Shown in pieces: positions 25,342 through 34,377 of a stretch of 64,000 bases of DNA. The notes beneath the pieces are model-generated. The model searched no databases. It was not told where the DNA came from and saw nothing but the letters and a program-made list of their open reading frames with translations. Numbering within the stretch: position 1 is the stretch's first letter; the number at the start of each line of letters is the position of its first letter. The position numbers and the translations under genes were made by a program. The stretch comes from Catenulispora sp. MAP5-51 (GTDB lineage: Bacteria; Actinomycetota; Actinomycetes; Streptomycetales; Catenulisporaceae). The stretch lies in assembly GCF_041261205.1 (NCBI RefSeq), contig NZ_JBGCCH010000005.1, forward strand, positions 431,568-495,567, given 5' to 3'.

Positions 25342-26598
25342 TCACGGGGTGCTGGCTTGGCCCGGCGTGGCTGGCAGTAGAACTCCCTCGGGTACGTCGC
25401 CGAGTCGGAAGCCGAACCGTGGTGGCATAGAGAAGTCGGAGACCTTGCTGAACTCGACGGTGCCGCCGGTGAACCTCGCGGCTTCGAACGTCACATCGCT
25501 GCCTCTGAACTTTGCGAATTCGAAGGTCACGCGGCCGCTGCTGAACGCTGCACCGTAGAAGACCACACGTCCGCCGGCAAAAGTGGCATTGCTGAAGCCC
25601 ACGGTCCCTTCCGCGAACGATGCGCTGTTGAAGTCTACGGACCCGCCAGCGAACGATGCGTTGGTGAAGAACACTGTGCCGCCGGTGAACTTGGCTCCTA
25701 TAAAGCGGATGGAACTGCCTGCGAACGCTGCCCCGTTGAAGGTCACCGTCCGGCTGGTGAACGCTGCGTGGTCGAAGTTTACGGTCCCGCCGGTGAACGC
25801 GGCGCGGTCGAAGCTCACGGTCCCGCCGGAAAATATCGCGCCAACGAAGCCCACGGTCCCGCCGGAGAACACCGCGCTAGCAAAGCTCACAGTCCCACCG
25901 GAGAAGTTGACGCCGTCGAAGTCACCGCCATCGAAGACTGTACCGTGGAAGTCGAAGTTGCATCGGTGCCAACCGCTGTCCGGCTCGCGTAGCCGGGTGG
26001 CGATGACGGCGATGATGGTGTGCCGGAACTCCTGATTGTCGGCGAACGCCAGCAGTTCGTCGGGGTCGGCGTCGCGGTCGGAGGGCATAGTGGTGTAGCC
26101 GCGTCGTAGGTTCGCGCAGAGGACGTTTATGCACGTCTGGCGTCCGGCATCCCAGTCGTCGGCGAGTGTGGCCATGGCGTACACCCCGGCCAGCTTGACC
26201 GCGTACTGCTCGGAGGCCACCTGTTCGGCGGCCGCGCCGAAGCGTTCGTTGAACAGCTTGGCCTCCTCCCGAACTTCTTTGGCATTCTCGCGCTGCCCGG
26301 CCTCCACCGCGATCAAATGCCGCTGGTAGGCCAGCACCAGCCCGACGGTTCCGCCAACGCCTGCCACCAGGGCGAAGCCGAGCTTCACCAAGTCCAGCAC
26401 TTCAGGGATGGAACTGCTGATCTTTCCGGTCAGCCCGAGCCCCAACAGCGCCAGAACCAGCCCGGCCGTAACGACGGCCAAGGCGCCGGCAACCGCGGCG
26501 CCCACGATCTGGGCCAGCCGCCGGGGCGAAGCGACCTGACCGGGGTACCGCGGCTCAGGGACTTTCTCGCCTCGGCGTTCGAGGCCTGATGAACCCAT
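25342..26598 (-). CDS. Membrane-anchored 12-residue-repeat protein (pentapeptide-like)
   Basis: A 418-residue protein. Two membrane helices (about 31-57 and 72-91) are followed by a helical linker (about 95-150) and then 13 tandem 12-residue repeats at about 232-387 with consensus F-x-G-G-T-V-x-F-x-x-A-x. The regular Phe and Gly spacing predicts a right-handed beta-helix like pentapeptide-repeat proteins, but the period is 12. Function unknown; such proteins are frequent in actinobacteria, and some pentapeptide proteins mimic DNA. It is transcribed against the ICE genes and marks a change of gene direction. Confidence 0.75.
   Translation of the reverse strand: MGSSGLERRGEKVPEPRYPGQVASPRRLAQIVGAAVAGALAVVTAGLVLALLGLGLTGKISSSIPEVLDLVKLGFALVAGVGGTVGLVLAYQRHLIAVEAGQRENAKEVREEAKLFNERFGAAAEQVASEQYAVKLAGVYAMATLADDWDAGRQTCINVLCANLRRGYTTMPSDRDADPDELLAFADNQEFRHTIIAVIATRLREPDSGWHRCNFDFHGTVFDGGDFDGVNFSGGTVSFASAVFSGGTVGFVGAIFSGGTVSFDRAAFTGGTVNFDHAAFTSRTVTFNGAAFAGSSIRFIGAKFTGGTVFFTNASFAGGSVDFNSASFAEGTVGFSNATFAGGRVVFYGAAFSSGRVTFEFAKFRGSDVTFEAARFTGGTVEFSKVSDFSMPPRFGFRLGDVPEGVLLPATPGQASTP
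25438..25905 (-). repeat. Thirteen 36-bp coding repeats
   Basis: The beta-helix region is encoded by 13 degenerate 36-bp units in tandem. The phrase for GGTV is conserved in most units, whereas FTSRTV, FAGSSI and FRGSDV units are diverged. Unit number may vary between strains by recombination. Confidence 0.75.
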
Positions 26599-26684
26599 GG
26601 CCCGATGGTAGGGGCGTCCCGGTGTTTCTCGAGGTGGGCGGAGGTGAAAGCACCTAACGGCGACTGCACGGTGAGTAGATAACG

Positions 26685-26719
26685 ATAGTCGGTATGACTA
26701 TTCCGGTGGTTTAACTACC
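26685..26719. promoter_or_regulatory. Two adjacent palindromes upstream of the repeat protein gene
   Basis: ATAGTC-GGTAT-GACTAT (26685-26701) is a perfect 6-bp palindrome and is followed at 26705-26719 by the near-palindrome GGTGGTTTAACTACC. They lie 87-121 bp upstream of the start at 26598, in AT-richer DNA. They look like operators for a dimeric repressor. A role in ending the RsbW-like transcript is also possible. Confidence 0.45.
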
Positions 26720-26791
26720 GCGCTGATCATGTAGCTATGCCGCTGAAGTCGGCAGCCTCGGCTGTTGCGAGGGGCACACGCCGGCGTTCAG

Positions 26792-27346
26792 TCAGCGTGG
26801 CAGGACGGCGACGACAGTCTTGCCGCTACCGGGTGCAACGAACACGACCGGCGGCGCACCGCACAACGCTGCAACGATCGCCAAGCCGCGCCCCGACTCG
26901 GACAACGCATCCACTTCGCGGACGCTGACGACGGCGTCTGGCGAGGGGTCCCACACCTCCACTGACACCCCGCCGACAAGCAGCTTCAGTACCAGGCGGC
27001 AGACCGCCGGAGTCCTGTCCGGCCCGGCGTGCCTGACAGCGTTGCCGACCAACTCCGAGACCACTAGGCAGCAGTTGTCGGTCAGTTCGGGAACGCCCCA
27101 GCGGGCCAGGACGTCCGCCGTGTGCCGCCGGGCCCACCCGGCGGCGGTCGGCGTCGCGGCGAACAGCTGGGCGCACCCTGCTATCGGCAGGTCCAGCCCA
27201 GCGGCCGACGGCCGGGGGCGCGGTTGCTGCGGCGGTCCTGGCCGCTGGGCGGGCACCGGAGCCTTTGGCGGCGGCGTCGGGCCAACCGGGCGTCCCGGAG
27301 TCCGGGCCACGGGGATCGGCGGTGGATCAGAAGGCGAGCATGGCAT
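26792..27346 (-). CDS. RsbW-like anti-sigma/HATPase_c protein
   Basis: A 184-residue protein with a Pro-rich N-terminus and a GHKL ATP-binding domain: N box LVVSELVGNAVRHAG, a G1-type motif VEVWDPSPDA and SESGRGLAIVAALC. This is the fold of RsbW-type serine kinases and anti-sigma factors, which are very abundant in actinomycetes. ATG 27346 is chosen because AAAGAGG lies 6 nt upstream. No sigma factor or anti-anti-sigma gene is adjacent; the STAS protein at 43141 is a distant candidate partner. Confidence 0.8.
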   Translation of the reverse strand: MPCSPSDPPPIPVARTPGRPVGPTPPPKAPVPAQRPGPPQQPRPRPSAAGLDLPIAGCAQLFAATPTAAGWARRHTADVLARWGVPELTDNCCLVVSELVGNAVRHAGPDRTPAVCRLVLKLLVGGVSVEVWDPSPDAVVSVREVDALSESGRGLAIVAALCGAPPVVFVAPGSGKTVVAVLPR

Positions 27347-27454
27347 GACGGCACCTCTTTCAGCTGGCCAGAGGGACACAAAGCGCAAGAGCATGTCTGC
27401 AGGACTCGGCTCAGGGCTTCAGCAGGGCATAGTCAGGAGCGGTTAGACCGCCGA

Positions 27455-28156
27455 TCAACCGCTGGCCGATGTTTGAGCCTCGACGAGGCGGTACCGCTTG
27501 GGCTTGTCGCAGGTGCGCACTGCCGCACCGGAATCGACCATCTTCTCCAACACGTTGTGAATGGCTCCTGAGCTGCGGCCTTCCAGCATGTGGCTGAGCA
27601 TCGTGGGGGTGTACTCGACGTCCGGATGCGTCTGCAACATCGCGTTGACCATCGCGGCCAGCTCGCCGGGAGCCAGGCGCTTGGTGCCGGCGGCGGTCGT
27701 AGCTTCGTTCGGTGTCGGGCCCTGCGGCCCAGCCTCCGTCGTCGTGGAATCGGCCTGCGGCATCAGCGGGAGCACGGGGTCCGGCTCGGCATCGTCTCCA
27801 ACGCCGATGTCAGCTGCAGCGCCCGCCGACAGTGCAGGTCGTTCCGGAGCTTTGGCGCCAGCTGAAAGCAGCGCCGCCAGGGCCGGCCCGGGTGACCACA
27901 GATCGGCCTCCCGGTATCCGTCGTGCTCGCGGATGGTGCGGATGGCCGCGCCCGACGTCTCCAACAACGCGAGCGTCTTGGCCGCGGAGGACTTACTCAC
28001 AAGGGCGAGCGCGTTGATCTCAGCAGCGGTCGCTTCGTGCATTTCAGCCAGTACGGCGGCGACCTGGCGCTGAGCGGGGGTCAGGGTAGCCACCGTCGTA
28101 TCCGCCGTGTGGGAGGCTTTCAGATCGCGGTCAGGGGTGTTGCCAGCAATAGTCAC
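27455..28156 (-). CDS. Tandem winged-helix regulator
   Basis: A 233-residue protein with two winged-helix domains. The first (about 20-95) reads TPAQRQVAAVLAEMHEATAA, then SKSSAAKTLALLETSGAA. The second (about 165-230) reads LAAMVNAMLQTHPDVEYTPT, then SSGAIHNVLEKMVDSGA. An Ala/Pro-rich linker lies between. The second domain resembles the N-terminus of the AAA+ protein at 16711. GTG 28156 has GAGAGG 8 nt upstream. It is probably a DNA-binding regulator of the element or of the divergent Tad operon. Confidence 0.65.
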   Translation of the reverse strand: MTIAGNTPDRDLKASHTADTTVATLTPAQRQVAAVLAEMHEATAAEINALALVSKSSAAKTLALLETSGAAIRTIREHDGYREADLWSPGPALAALLSAGAKAPERPALSAGAAADIGVGDDAEPDPVLPLMPQADSTTTEAGPQGPTPNEATTAAGTKRLAPGELAAMVNAMLQTHPDVEYTPTMLSHMLEGRSSGAIHNVLEKMVDSGAAVRTCDKPKRYRLVEAQTSASG

Positions 28157-28546
28157 GTCGGGGTCCCTCTCGGCACGATTGGCGACTGCCTGTCTGTTGC
28201 TGCACTGGGCTGGCAGCAGGTCACGTCCATCGACGCTCGGAAGACCCGCCGAAGGGAAGCGCTGCGGACACATTGAGCCCGAAATCGACCGTCTCAGGTG
28301 ACAGGTGGTTGACTTACAGGCATGGTCGAGCGACGCTCGACGGTTCGTGCCAGATCTTCGGGATTCACCGCACCGACACGTCGCCCGCATCTCGGTCTGC
28401 AGGGTGTTTGCTACATACGCTGATGATCTACGTCCGCCGGGCACATGTCCCTGGCGGTTGTGTCTTCGCCGCGGCTCATGGCAAGGCCGCTGTCCACGGG
28501 AGTTCATCGTGTGCCTATCGCTCGGTCCCGGTGCCGTGAGGTGCCA
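28157..28546. promoter_or_regulatory. Divergent region before the Tad locus
   Basis: About 390 bp between the leftward winged-helix gene and the rightward prepilin peptidase. It should hold both promoters. No gene is supported on either strand and I could not fix a promoter consensus. The winged-helix regulator is the nearest candidate to bind here. Confidence 0.4.
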
Positions 28547-29110
28547 GTGAGCGCGACTTCCTCCGTGTCAGTCGCGCCCAGGCCGATTCGCATGACCTTC
28601 GGGGCCTGGGCGGCGACGGTCTCTCTCGCTGCGGTGATCACGCTCGTTTGCGCGATGCGGATGGCCTCGGATCCGGCGGTGTTCGCCTGCTGCTACTTCT
28701 CCGCAGCGGGCACGGTGATGTCGGTAATGGACATCAAGGTCATGCGGCTGCCGGACTTCATGACCCTCCCGTCGTATCCGGTGATGCTCGTGGCTTTGGC
28801 CTGGGCCTCGTCGCAGATCGGTGAGGCGCGATCGCTCTATCGGGCAGCTGGAGCCGCGGCCATCCTGCTGGCGCTCTTCGGCGTCCTGCACCTGACCGCC
28901 GGCGTCGGCCTCGGCGACGTGAAGCTCGTCGGCCTGATCGGGATGCTCCTCGGCTTCCAGGGCTGGACCGTCGTGCTCCGAGGGCTGTTCCTGGCTTGCA
29001 TGATCGCGGCAGGTTGGGCGGCCGCGATGCGCGTGCAAGCGCGCCGGGATGCGCACATCCCCATGGGTCCGGCACTGGTTGCCGGTACGCTGCTCGCGCT
29101 TATGGCATAG
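28547..29110 (+). CDS. Prepilin peptidase, A24 family (TadV-like)
   Basis: A 187-residue polytopic aspartic protease that should cut the leader of the Flp-like pilin at the inner membrane. The two catalytic Asp are visible in MSVMDIKVMRLPD and GVGLGDVKLVGLIG (the GxGD motif). About six hydrophobic segments are present. It lacks the N-terminal methylase domain, as TadV/CpaA-type enzymes do. GTG 28547 has GAGGTG 5 nt upstream. It is the first gene of the pilus locus, with a 142-bp gap to the next. Confidence 0.85.
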   Translation: MSATSSVSVAPRPIRMTFGAWAATVSLAAVITLVCAMRMASDPAVFACCYFSAAGTVMSVMDIKVMRLPDFMTLPSYPVMLVALAWASSQIGEARSLYRAAGAAAILLALFGVLHLTAGVGLGDVKLVGLIGMLLGFQGWTVVLRGLFLACMIAAGWAAAMRVQARRDAHIPMGPALVAGTLLALMA

Positions 29111-29252
29111 TGGCGAATCAGTCCTACTTTTCACTATTTCGTGTCAATTAGGTGTTTAAGAGCTTTCCTGTGAGTCGGCTCGTACGCTGAAGTAGACGAG
29201 CACAAGCTCGTGGTGTGAATCCCGAGCAGGGAGCACACGGAGGAGCTCGGCG

Positions 29253-29795
29253 TTGAGGACGTGGTACGGGCATCGCCACATGCTGGCGATCGGAGCCCTG
29301 GTCGTCGGAATGCTGGCTGGTTGCGGGACGACGTCGGCCCATAAGCAGCCCGTTGCGGCCACGTCCGACGTGGATCCGGTCGCGGCGGCGCGCCATGACG
29401 CAGTCGCGGCCTACGAAGGCATGTGGGATGACATGGCCAAGGCTGGCGAGACCGCCGACTGGCAGGACCCCGCTCTCGCCTCGCATGCCACTGACAGCGC
29501 GCTCGGCATCCTGGTCAAGATCCTCAAGATGGACGAGCAGGAGGGCGCGGTCATCAAGGGCGGCCCGCCGGCGATGGATCCGACCATCACGTCGTTGGAA
29601 CCCTCGTCAAGCCCTACCGTGGTGATGCTGCAGGACTGTCTAAAGACCTCGAACTGGTTGATGTATCGAAAGTCCACCGGTGCCTTGTGGGACGACAAGC
29701 CTGGTGGGAACCGGGCTACCACCGCCGAGGTCGTGCAAAGCCGCGGTGTGTGGAAGGTCGTCAACTTCTCGTCGTCCTCACTCGGGTCATGCTGA
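29253..29795 (+). CDS. Lipoprotein of the Tad locus
   Basis: A 180-residue exported protein with a lipobox (MLAGC, Cys24). TTG 29253 is preceded by GGAGGAG; ATG 29280 is a shorter option. The mature part is mostly helical (AARHDAVAAYEGMWDDMAKA) and ends with a strand WKVVNFSSSS and a terminal Cys. Proteins of this size precede the SAF/CpaE/TadA genes in many actinobacterial Tad-like loci. The specific role is unknown. Its stop overlaps the next gene. Confidence 0.65.
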   Translation: MRTWYGHRHMLAIGALVVGMLAGCGTTSAHKQPVAATSDVDPVAAARHDAVAAYEGMWDDMAKAGETADWQDPALASHATDSALGILVKILKMDEQEGAVIKGGPPAMDPTITSLEPSSSPTVVMLQDCLKTSNWLMYRKSTGALWDDKPGGNRATTAEVVQSRGVWKVVNFSSSSLGSC

Positions 29796-30673
29796 GGCCG
29801 GCTCTCGCCCTCCTCGGAAGTGTCGCCATCGTCGTCGCCCACGGCGGTGATGCTTCGGCGGGTGACCTCCTTCCCGCTCCCGGCACCTCGGCACTATGCG
29901 GGACGTCTGATGCGAAGCCAACGGCCGGCTATACGGCCGCCATCCAGGGCGATTGCGAAATCACGCAGGATGGCGTTGCCAGTCCGGCGCGGAAGGCTCA
30001 GTCGATCGCGAGTTCGCCCCCGGCGTATAGCTGCAGCTTCACGTCTGTGCCAAATCCGAATGTCGCGGGTGGCGGCTATATGGTCAAGAACTGTGTGGGA
30101 GACGGGAACGCTGCGACACCCGATCAACCCCTACCTGTCCCTTTTCTAGTCCCGCTAGACGATTCCTCTTCCGCGCCTACGGCGAAATCGTTGGCGCTGT
30201 CGGAGCTGCGGAACTTGCATCTGGCTCCTCCCATGCTGCGGCTCAGCCCGGGCCTGGACCAGCCACAAGTTGTGAACGCAGATGCCTGGTACTGGCTGGA
30301 CCCGGCCTCCTGGCGGCCGGTCACGGCGACGGTTTCCAACGCTGGGCTCACTGTGACTCTCACGGCGACGCCCACTTTGGCGACCTGGACCTCAGGCGAC
30401 GGCGGGTCAGTGAACTGTGCGGGTGCGGGGACGCCCTATCCAGTCGGGGACCCGAACCCTCCGGCTCAATCCCCGACGTGCGGTCACGCGTTCACCCGCG
30501 CATCAGATGGGTTCCCCGGCGGGGTGTATCCGCTGACAGCACGAGAGTCCTGGCAAATCAACTGGCAGGCGTCGAACGGCGAGAGCGGCACCTTTCCGTC
30601 GATGACGACGTCATCGACGGCCCAGGTAAGAGTGGTGGAAGTGCAGGCGCTGGTGACGGGAGTACGGACTTGA
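29789..30673 (+). CDS. Secreted protein of the Tad locus, hypothetical
   Basis: A 294-residue secreted protein. The signal peptide (ALALLGSVAIVVAHGGDASA) is followed by a Cys-containing N-terminal region and a C-terminal beta-rich domain (VTATVSNAGLTVTLTATPTL, RESWQINWQASNG). ATG 29789 overlaps the lipoprotein gene and its TGA overlaps the TTG of the SAF gene. It is probably an extracytoplasmic component of the pilus machine. No catalytic motif is visible. Confidence 0.65.
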   Translation: MLRPALALLGSVAIVVAHGGDASAGDLLPAPGTSALCGTSDAKPTAGYTAAIQGDCEITQDGVASPARKAQSIASSPPAYSCSFTSVPNPNVAGGGYMVKNCVGDGNAATPDQPLPVPFLVPLDDSSSAPTAKSLALSELRNLHLAPPMLRLSPGLDQPQVVNADAWYWLDPASWRPVTATVSNAGLTVTLTATPTLATWTSGDGGSVNCAGAGTPYPVGDPNPPAQSPTCGHAFTRASDGFPGGVYPLTARESWQINWQASNGESGTFPSMTTSSTAQVRVVEVQALVTGVRT

Positions 30674-31395
30674 GTATCGCGGTTCCGAGGGACGCGAAGT
30701 CGTCCGCGACCGTTCCCGGACAGGCAGGCGCCGGTCAGCGAACGGCTGTCGCGGCTCCGCCGAAGACGTTGCTGTCGACGCGTCGGGTGAACGTGCCGCG
30801 AGTGGTCTTCGGGGGGCTTGGCGTGGTGGGCTGCTCGATGGGTGCGGTAGCCGCCTCGCACGTCCTTGACTCGCGTACGGCGGTACTCGTCGTGATGCAG
30901 CCGGTTGCTGCCGGCCAGGTGATCACCGTTGCCGACCTCGGCACGGTACCGGTGACAGTGGGCCGAGGCGTCGACGTCATCCCGACAGCGCAGGCGCAGA
31001 GCGTCCTGGGACGGCCTGCGGCGATGCCGTTGGCAGTAGGAGCACTGCTGGGCAGCGCGGATGTGGGCCCTGCAGCCTTCCCGCCAGCCGGACAGGCAGT
31101 AGCGGCGGTCGGTTTGAAGGCGGGGATGTACCCGTTGCATCTGGTGGCCGGAGACAAGGTGCAAGTGGTGTTGCCTGCGCAGCCCAATGCGTTGCAGGCA
31201 CCTGCTCCCGCCGCGTCGCCTGCCGCCGCACCCCAGCCCTTGGTCGCGACGGTGACCGCAGTGGGAAAGCCGGATCCCCAAGGCTTGCTGGTGGCAAACC
31301 TGCTGATGGACGCCGACGGCGCCGCGAAGGTCGCAGCCGCGTCGACAGCGATGTCTGGAGTCGCGGTGACGCTGCTGCCGGCGGGGGACACCTGA
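30670..31395 (+). CDS. SAF-domain protein (CpaB/RcpC-like)
   Basis: A 241-residue protein with one membrane helix (about 40-58, VVFGGLGVVGCSMGAVAAS) and a SAF domain (AVLVVMQPVAAGQVITVADL, then RPAAMPLAVGALL). In Tad systems CpaB/RcpC contributes to pilus assembly at the envelope. TTG 30670 follows GGAG and overlaps the upstream stop. An Ala/Pro-rich loop interrupts the C-terminal half. Overlap TGATG with the next gene. Confidence 0.8.
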   Translation: MSIAVPRDAKSSATVPGQAGAGQRTAVAAPPKTLLSTRRVNVPRVVFGGLGVVGCSMGAVAASHVLDSRTAVLVVMQPVAAGQVITVADLGTVPVTVGRGVDVIPTAQAQSVLGRPAAMPLAVGALLGSADVGPAAFPPAGQAVAAVGLKAGMYPLHLVAGDKVQVVLPAQPNALQAPAPAASPAAAPQPLVATVTAVGKPDPQGLLVANLLMDADGAAKVAAASTAMSGVAVTLLPAGDT

Positions 31396-32165
31396 TGCTG
31401 GTCGCAGTCGGGTCCTGGCGCGGCTCGCCAGGCGTGACGACCGCTGCGCTCGGGCTGGCTGAGGCGTGGCCGACCGGAGCGAGGACGTACGTCGCGGAGT
31501 GCGATCTCCGCGGCGGGACACTCGTTCCCAGATTCTTGATGCCCGGCCCGCGAGGGTTGGCGGTGCTTGCGGGCCAGGCTCGTCGTGGTGGAGACCTGCA
31601 CCTGTTGGACCGATATGCAGTGCCGGGACCGAATGGGGTCAGGGTGTTGACGGGGCCGGAAGACGGACGGCAGTTGCGGGCAGCGATGAACGCGCTGCTC
31701 GCACCTCGCGGAGTGTTCGAACAAGCTGCCGAAGACCCCAACACGGTTCTGATCGCCGACGTCGGTCGGGTCGATGCGGATTTGCCGGAGGCAGCATCGT
31801 TGTTGCTCCTGGCAGACGTTCTTATGTTGACAGTGCGGCCGATTCCAGAGCAGATTCTCTCGTTGGCTGGGGCGAGCAAGCAGGCACGCCGCCCGCATCC
31901 AGACACCGGCCTCCTGCTGATCGGTCCCGGCTATCCGGCTGAGCATGTCTCCGAATTGTTGCGGCTGCCTGTCTTCGGACAACTTCCCCTCATCCCGACG
32001 GGTGCTGCCCTGTGGCAGCGGCTGACGTGGCGCAAGACCTTCCGCAGGGCGGCAGCTCAGGTGGGCCAGGTCATCAGTGCCCGATCCTCGGGCGATCTCT
32101 CTGCCGCTTATTCGGCCATCGACGAGACCGAGGCTGCGGCGTCTGAAGGAGTCGTTCGGGTATGA
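31395..32165 (+). CDS. CpaE/TadZ-like MinD-type ATPase
   Basis: A 256-residue protein of the ParA/MinD superfamily that should position the pilus machine. The nucleotide loop is degenerate: GSWRGSPGVTTAALGL replaces KGGxGKTT, so the signature Lys is missing, as in many TadZ proteins. VAECDLRGGTLV matches the switch region and NTVLIADVGRV the Walker B strand. Starts and ends overlap neighbouring genes, consistent with one operon. Confidence 0.8.
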   Translation: MLVAVGSWRGSPGVTTAALGLAEAWPTGARTYVAECDLRGGTLVPRFLMPGPRGLAVLAGQARRGGDLHLLDRYAVPGPNGVRVLTGPEDGRQLRAAMNALLAPRGVFEQAAEDPNTVLIADVGRVDADLPEAASLLLLADVLMLTVRPIPEQILSLAGASKQARRPHPDTGLLLIGPGYPAEHVSELLRLPVFGQLPLIPTGAALWQRLTWRKTFRRAAAQVGQVISARSSGDLSAAYSAIDETEAAASEGVVRV

Positions 32166-33499
32166 CAGGCATCGACTACCTCGCCGAGGCCCGCTTGGGC
32201 ACCCGGATCGCCGACGTTGTGGGACTGCTCCTGTCCGAGCTGTGCCAGGCCGAGGAATACGCCTCCGGCTCCTACGTCAATGAAGCGCGACGACGTGAGC
32301 TGGCCGAGGAGCTGATCGACAAGGAGCTTGCGGTGGTCGCGGGAGAGTCGCTCGCCCGCGCCGCAGCGATGCTGGAGCCGGCGGCCGAGGCTCGTATCGC
32401 CCAGTGGGTCAGGGACAGGCTCTTCGGACACGGCGGCCTGGACCACTATCTGCGGGACGATTCGATTGAGGGGATCGACGTCAACGGCCACGCCAATGTG
32501 TGGCTGACTTCTGCTGACGGGCGCTGCGCGCCTGGTGACCGTCCCGTCGCGGCCTCCGAAGAAGACCTGGTCGCTCTGCTCCAAGACCTGCTGTGCGGTT
32601 CCGGGCCTGATGCGAGGCGCTTTGATGCAGCGTCCCCATCGGTGAGCGGGCAACTGCGCGACGGCTCACGGATCTTCGCCGCCGGGTTCGGGATCTGTAC
32701 GGTCACCTCAGTTTCGGTTCGGCGCCACCGGTATCGCAGAGTGACGCTGGACGACCTGCACCAGCTCGGCACTGTAGACGCCGGGCTGAAGGCCTTCCTG
32801 GCCGCAGCGGTAAAGGGCAGGTTGAACATCCTCATCGCGGGAGGGCCTGCCGCGGGCAAGACCACCATGCTGCGCGCCTTGAGTGCGGAGATCCCGTACA
32901 CACAGCGGGTGATCACGGTAGAGGACACGTACGAACTCGCCTTGGACCAGGACCCCAACCGGCGAGGCAACGTCACGGTCTACCAGACGAGGGAAGCCAA
33001 CACCGAGGACGCCGGTGCGATCGACATGACGTACCTCATGCGCTGCACACTGCGTGGCTCTCCGAAACGGGTGATCGTCGGTGAGGTTCGTGGGCCGGAG
33101 ATCGTCTCCATGTGCAACGCGATGAGCATGGGGATCGACGGCAGCCTCGCCACGATCCACGCCAGTACGTCGGCGGGTGTGTTCGACAAACTGGCCACCT
33201 ACGCCGCGCAAGGGCCCGAGCGGATGACGCGGGAAGCCACGAACCTGATGGTCGCCTCCGCGGTGGACCTGGTGGTGCTGCTGGCTGAGTCCCGTGACGG
33301 GGTTCGCGTGGTGTCCTCGATCCGGGAGCTGACCGAGGCCGACGGACCGCAAATCATGAGTAACGAGATCTGGGCCCCCGACCGCGACCGTCGCGCGCGA
33401 TTCAAGGTCTACCCATCCGATCGCACCAGGGAAGCGCTAGAGGCAGGCGGGTTCGATGAAGCCTGGTTCGCCGTCGCCGGATGGGAGCCACAGCCGTGA
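32162..33499 (+). CDS. tadA: TadA/CpaF secretion ATPase
   Basis: A 445-residue hexameric ATPase driving Tad pilus assembly. N-terminal helical region; then IEGIDVNGHANVWL, Walker A AGGPAAGKTTMLRAL (about 226-240), the Asp box VEDTYELAL, Walker B KRVIVGEVRGPEI (about 300-312) and the His box DGSLATIHASTSAG. All functional motifs are present, although the P loop has PAA where GSG is usual. Length is typical of CpaF. Four-nt overlaps on both sides. Confidence 0.93.
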   Translation: MTGIDYLAEARLGTRIADVVGLLLSELCQAEEYASGSYVNEARRRELAEELIDKELAVVAGESLARAAAMLEPAAEARIAQWVRDRLFGHGGLDHYLRDDSIEGIDVNGHANVWLTSADGRCAPGDRPVAASEEDLVALLQDLLCGSGPDARRFDAASPSVSGQLRDGSRIFAAGFGICTVTSVSVRRHRYRRVTLDDLHQLGTVDAGLKAFLAAAVKGRLNILIAGGPAAGKTTMLRALSAEIPYTQRVITVEDTYELALDQDPNRRGNVTVYQTREANTEDAGAIDMTYLMRCTLRGSPKRVIVGEVRGPEIVSMCNAMSMGIDGSLATIHASTSAGVFDKLATYAAQGPERMTREATNLMVASAVDLVVLLAESRDGVRVVSSIRELTEADGPQIMSNEIWAPDRDRRARFKVYPSDRTREALEAGGFDEAWFAVAGWEPQP

Positions 33500-34377
33500 A
33501 CATGGCCTTGGTCGGCCTGCTCGGAGCAGGCCTTGGCTACAGCCTCTACGTACTGGGTTCCGCGTTCCGACCCTCGTCGGTCAAGGAAGGTAAGGGGCAC
33601 CGGACACGCCTCACCATCGACCTCCGGACGGTGGCCGCACGGTGGCAACGGCTGCTGATCGCTGCATCGGGCGGGGTGATCGCAGCAGCGTTTACCGGAT
33701 GGCCGGTCCTGCTGGTGCTGATTCCAGCGGCGATCTGGTGGCTGCCGGCCGCGCTGGGCCCGGATCGGGAGGCAGCGGCCTGGGTTGAGCGCGCGGAGGC
33801 GTGCGCCGGGTTCGCCGAGATGCTGCGCGACACTCTCGCGGCAGCCGCCGGATTGCAGCAGGCGGTCGCTGCTGCCGCGGCTGTGCCTCCGACGCCGATC
33901 GCCGAACCACTGCGGACCCTGGCTGATGACCTGCGACTGGGGGTGCGCCTCGCCCCAGCGCTCATCAAGCTTGCCGACACCCTCGCCGATCCGGTGGCCG
34001 ACCGGATCTGCGCCACCCTGATCCACGCCTCGACCCGTCCGGCGAAGAATCTGGCCCCGGTCCTTGGGATACTCGCTGCTGACGCTCGCGAGCAGGCCTT
34101 GGCGATGAGGAACACCATGGCTGAGCGCATCCGCAGCCGTAGCGCGGTCCGCACCATCACCGCCGTGATCTTCGGCATCCTGAGCGTTCTCCTTGCCGCG
34201 GACGCCGAGTATCTGGACCCGTTCGGGACTGTGCTCGGGCAACTCGACCTGGCGGTGGCCGGCGGTCTGTTCGCGGTCGGGTTCACCTGGTTGCACAGGA
34301 TGACTCGGCCCGTGGTCGCGCACCGATTCCTCACCCGGCTTGACCACATGGAGGCCGCGAGGAGGAATACGACGTGA
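33496..34377 (+). CDS. tadB: TadB-like platform membrane protein
   Basis: A 293-residue inner-membrane protein of the type II secretion F family. Membrane segments flank a cytoplasmic helical domain that contains ACAGFAEMLRDTLAAAAGLQ and LADTLADPVADRICATLIHA. GTG 33496 overlaps the TadA stop and follows GGGAG. Together with TadC it forms the platform acted on by TadA. Confidence 0.85.
   Translation: MNMALVGLLGAGLGYSLYVLGSAFRPSSVKEGKGHRTRLTIDLRTVAARWQRLLIAASGGVIAAAFTGWPVLLVLIPAAIWWLPAALGPDREAAAWVERAEACAGFAEMLRDTLAAAAGLQQAVAAAAAVPPTPIAEPLRTLADDLRLGVRLAPALIKLADTLADPVADRICATLIHASTRPAKNLAPVLGILAADAREQALAMRNTMAERIRSRSAVRTITAVIFGILSVLLAADAEYLDPFGTVLGQLDLAVAGGLFAVGFTWLHRMTRPVVAHRFLTRLDHMEAARRNTT

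Noticed and set aside
25438..25905. CRISPR-like array
   Set aside because: The 36-bp periodicity is coding, in frame, and without unique spacers; it encodes 12-residue protein repeats.
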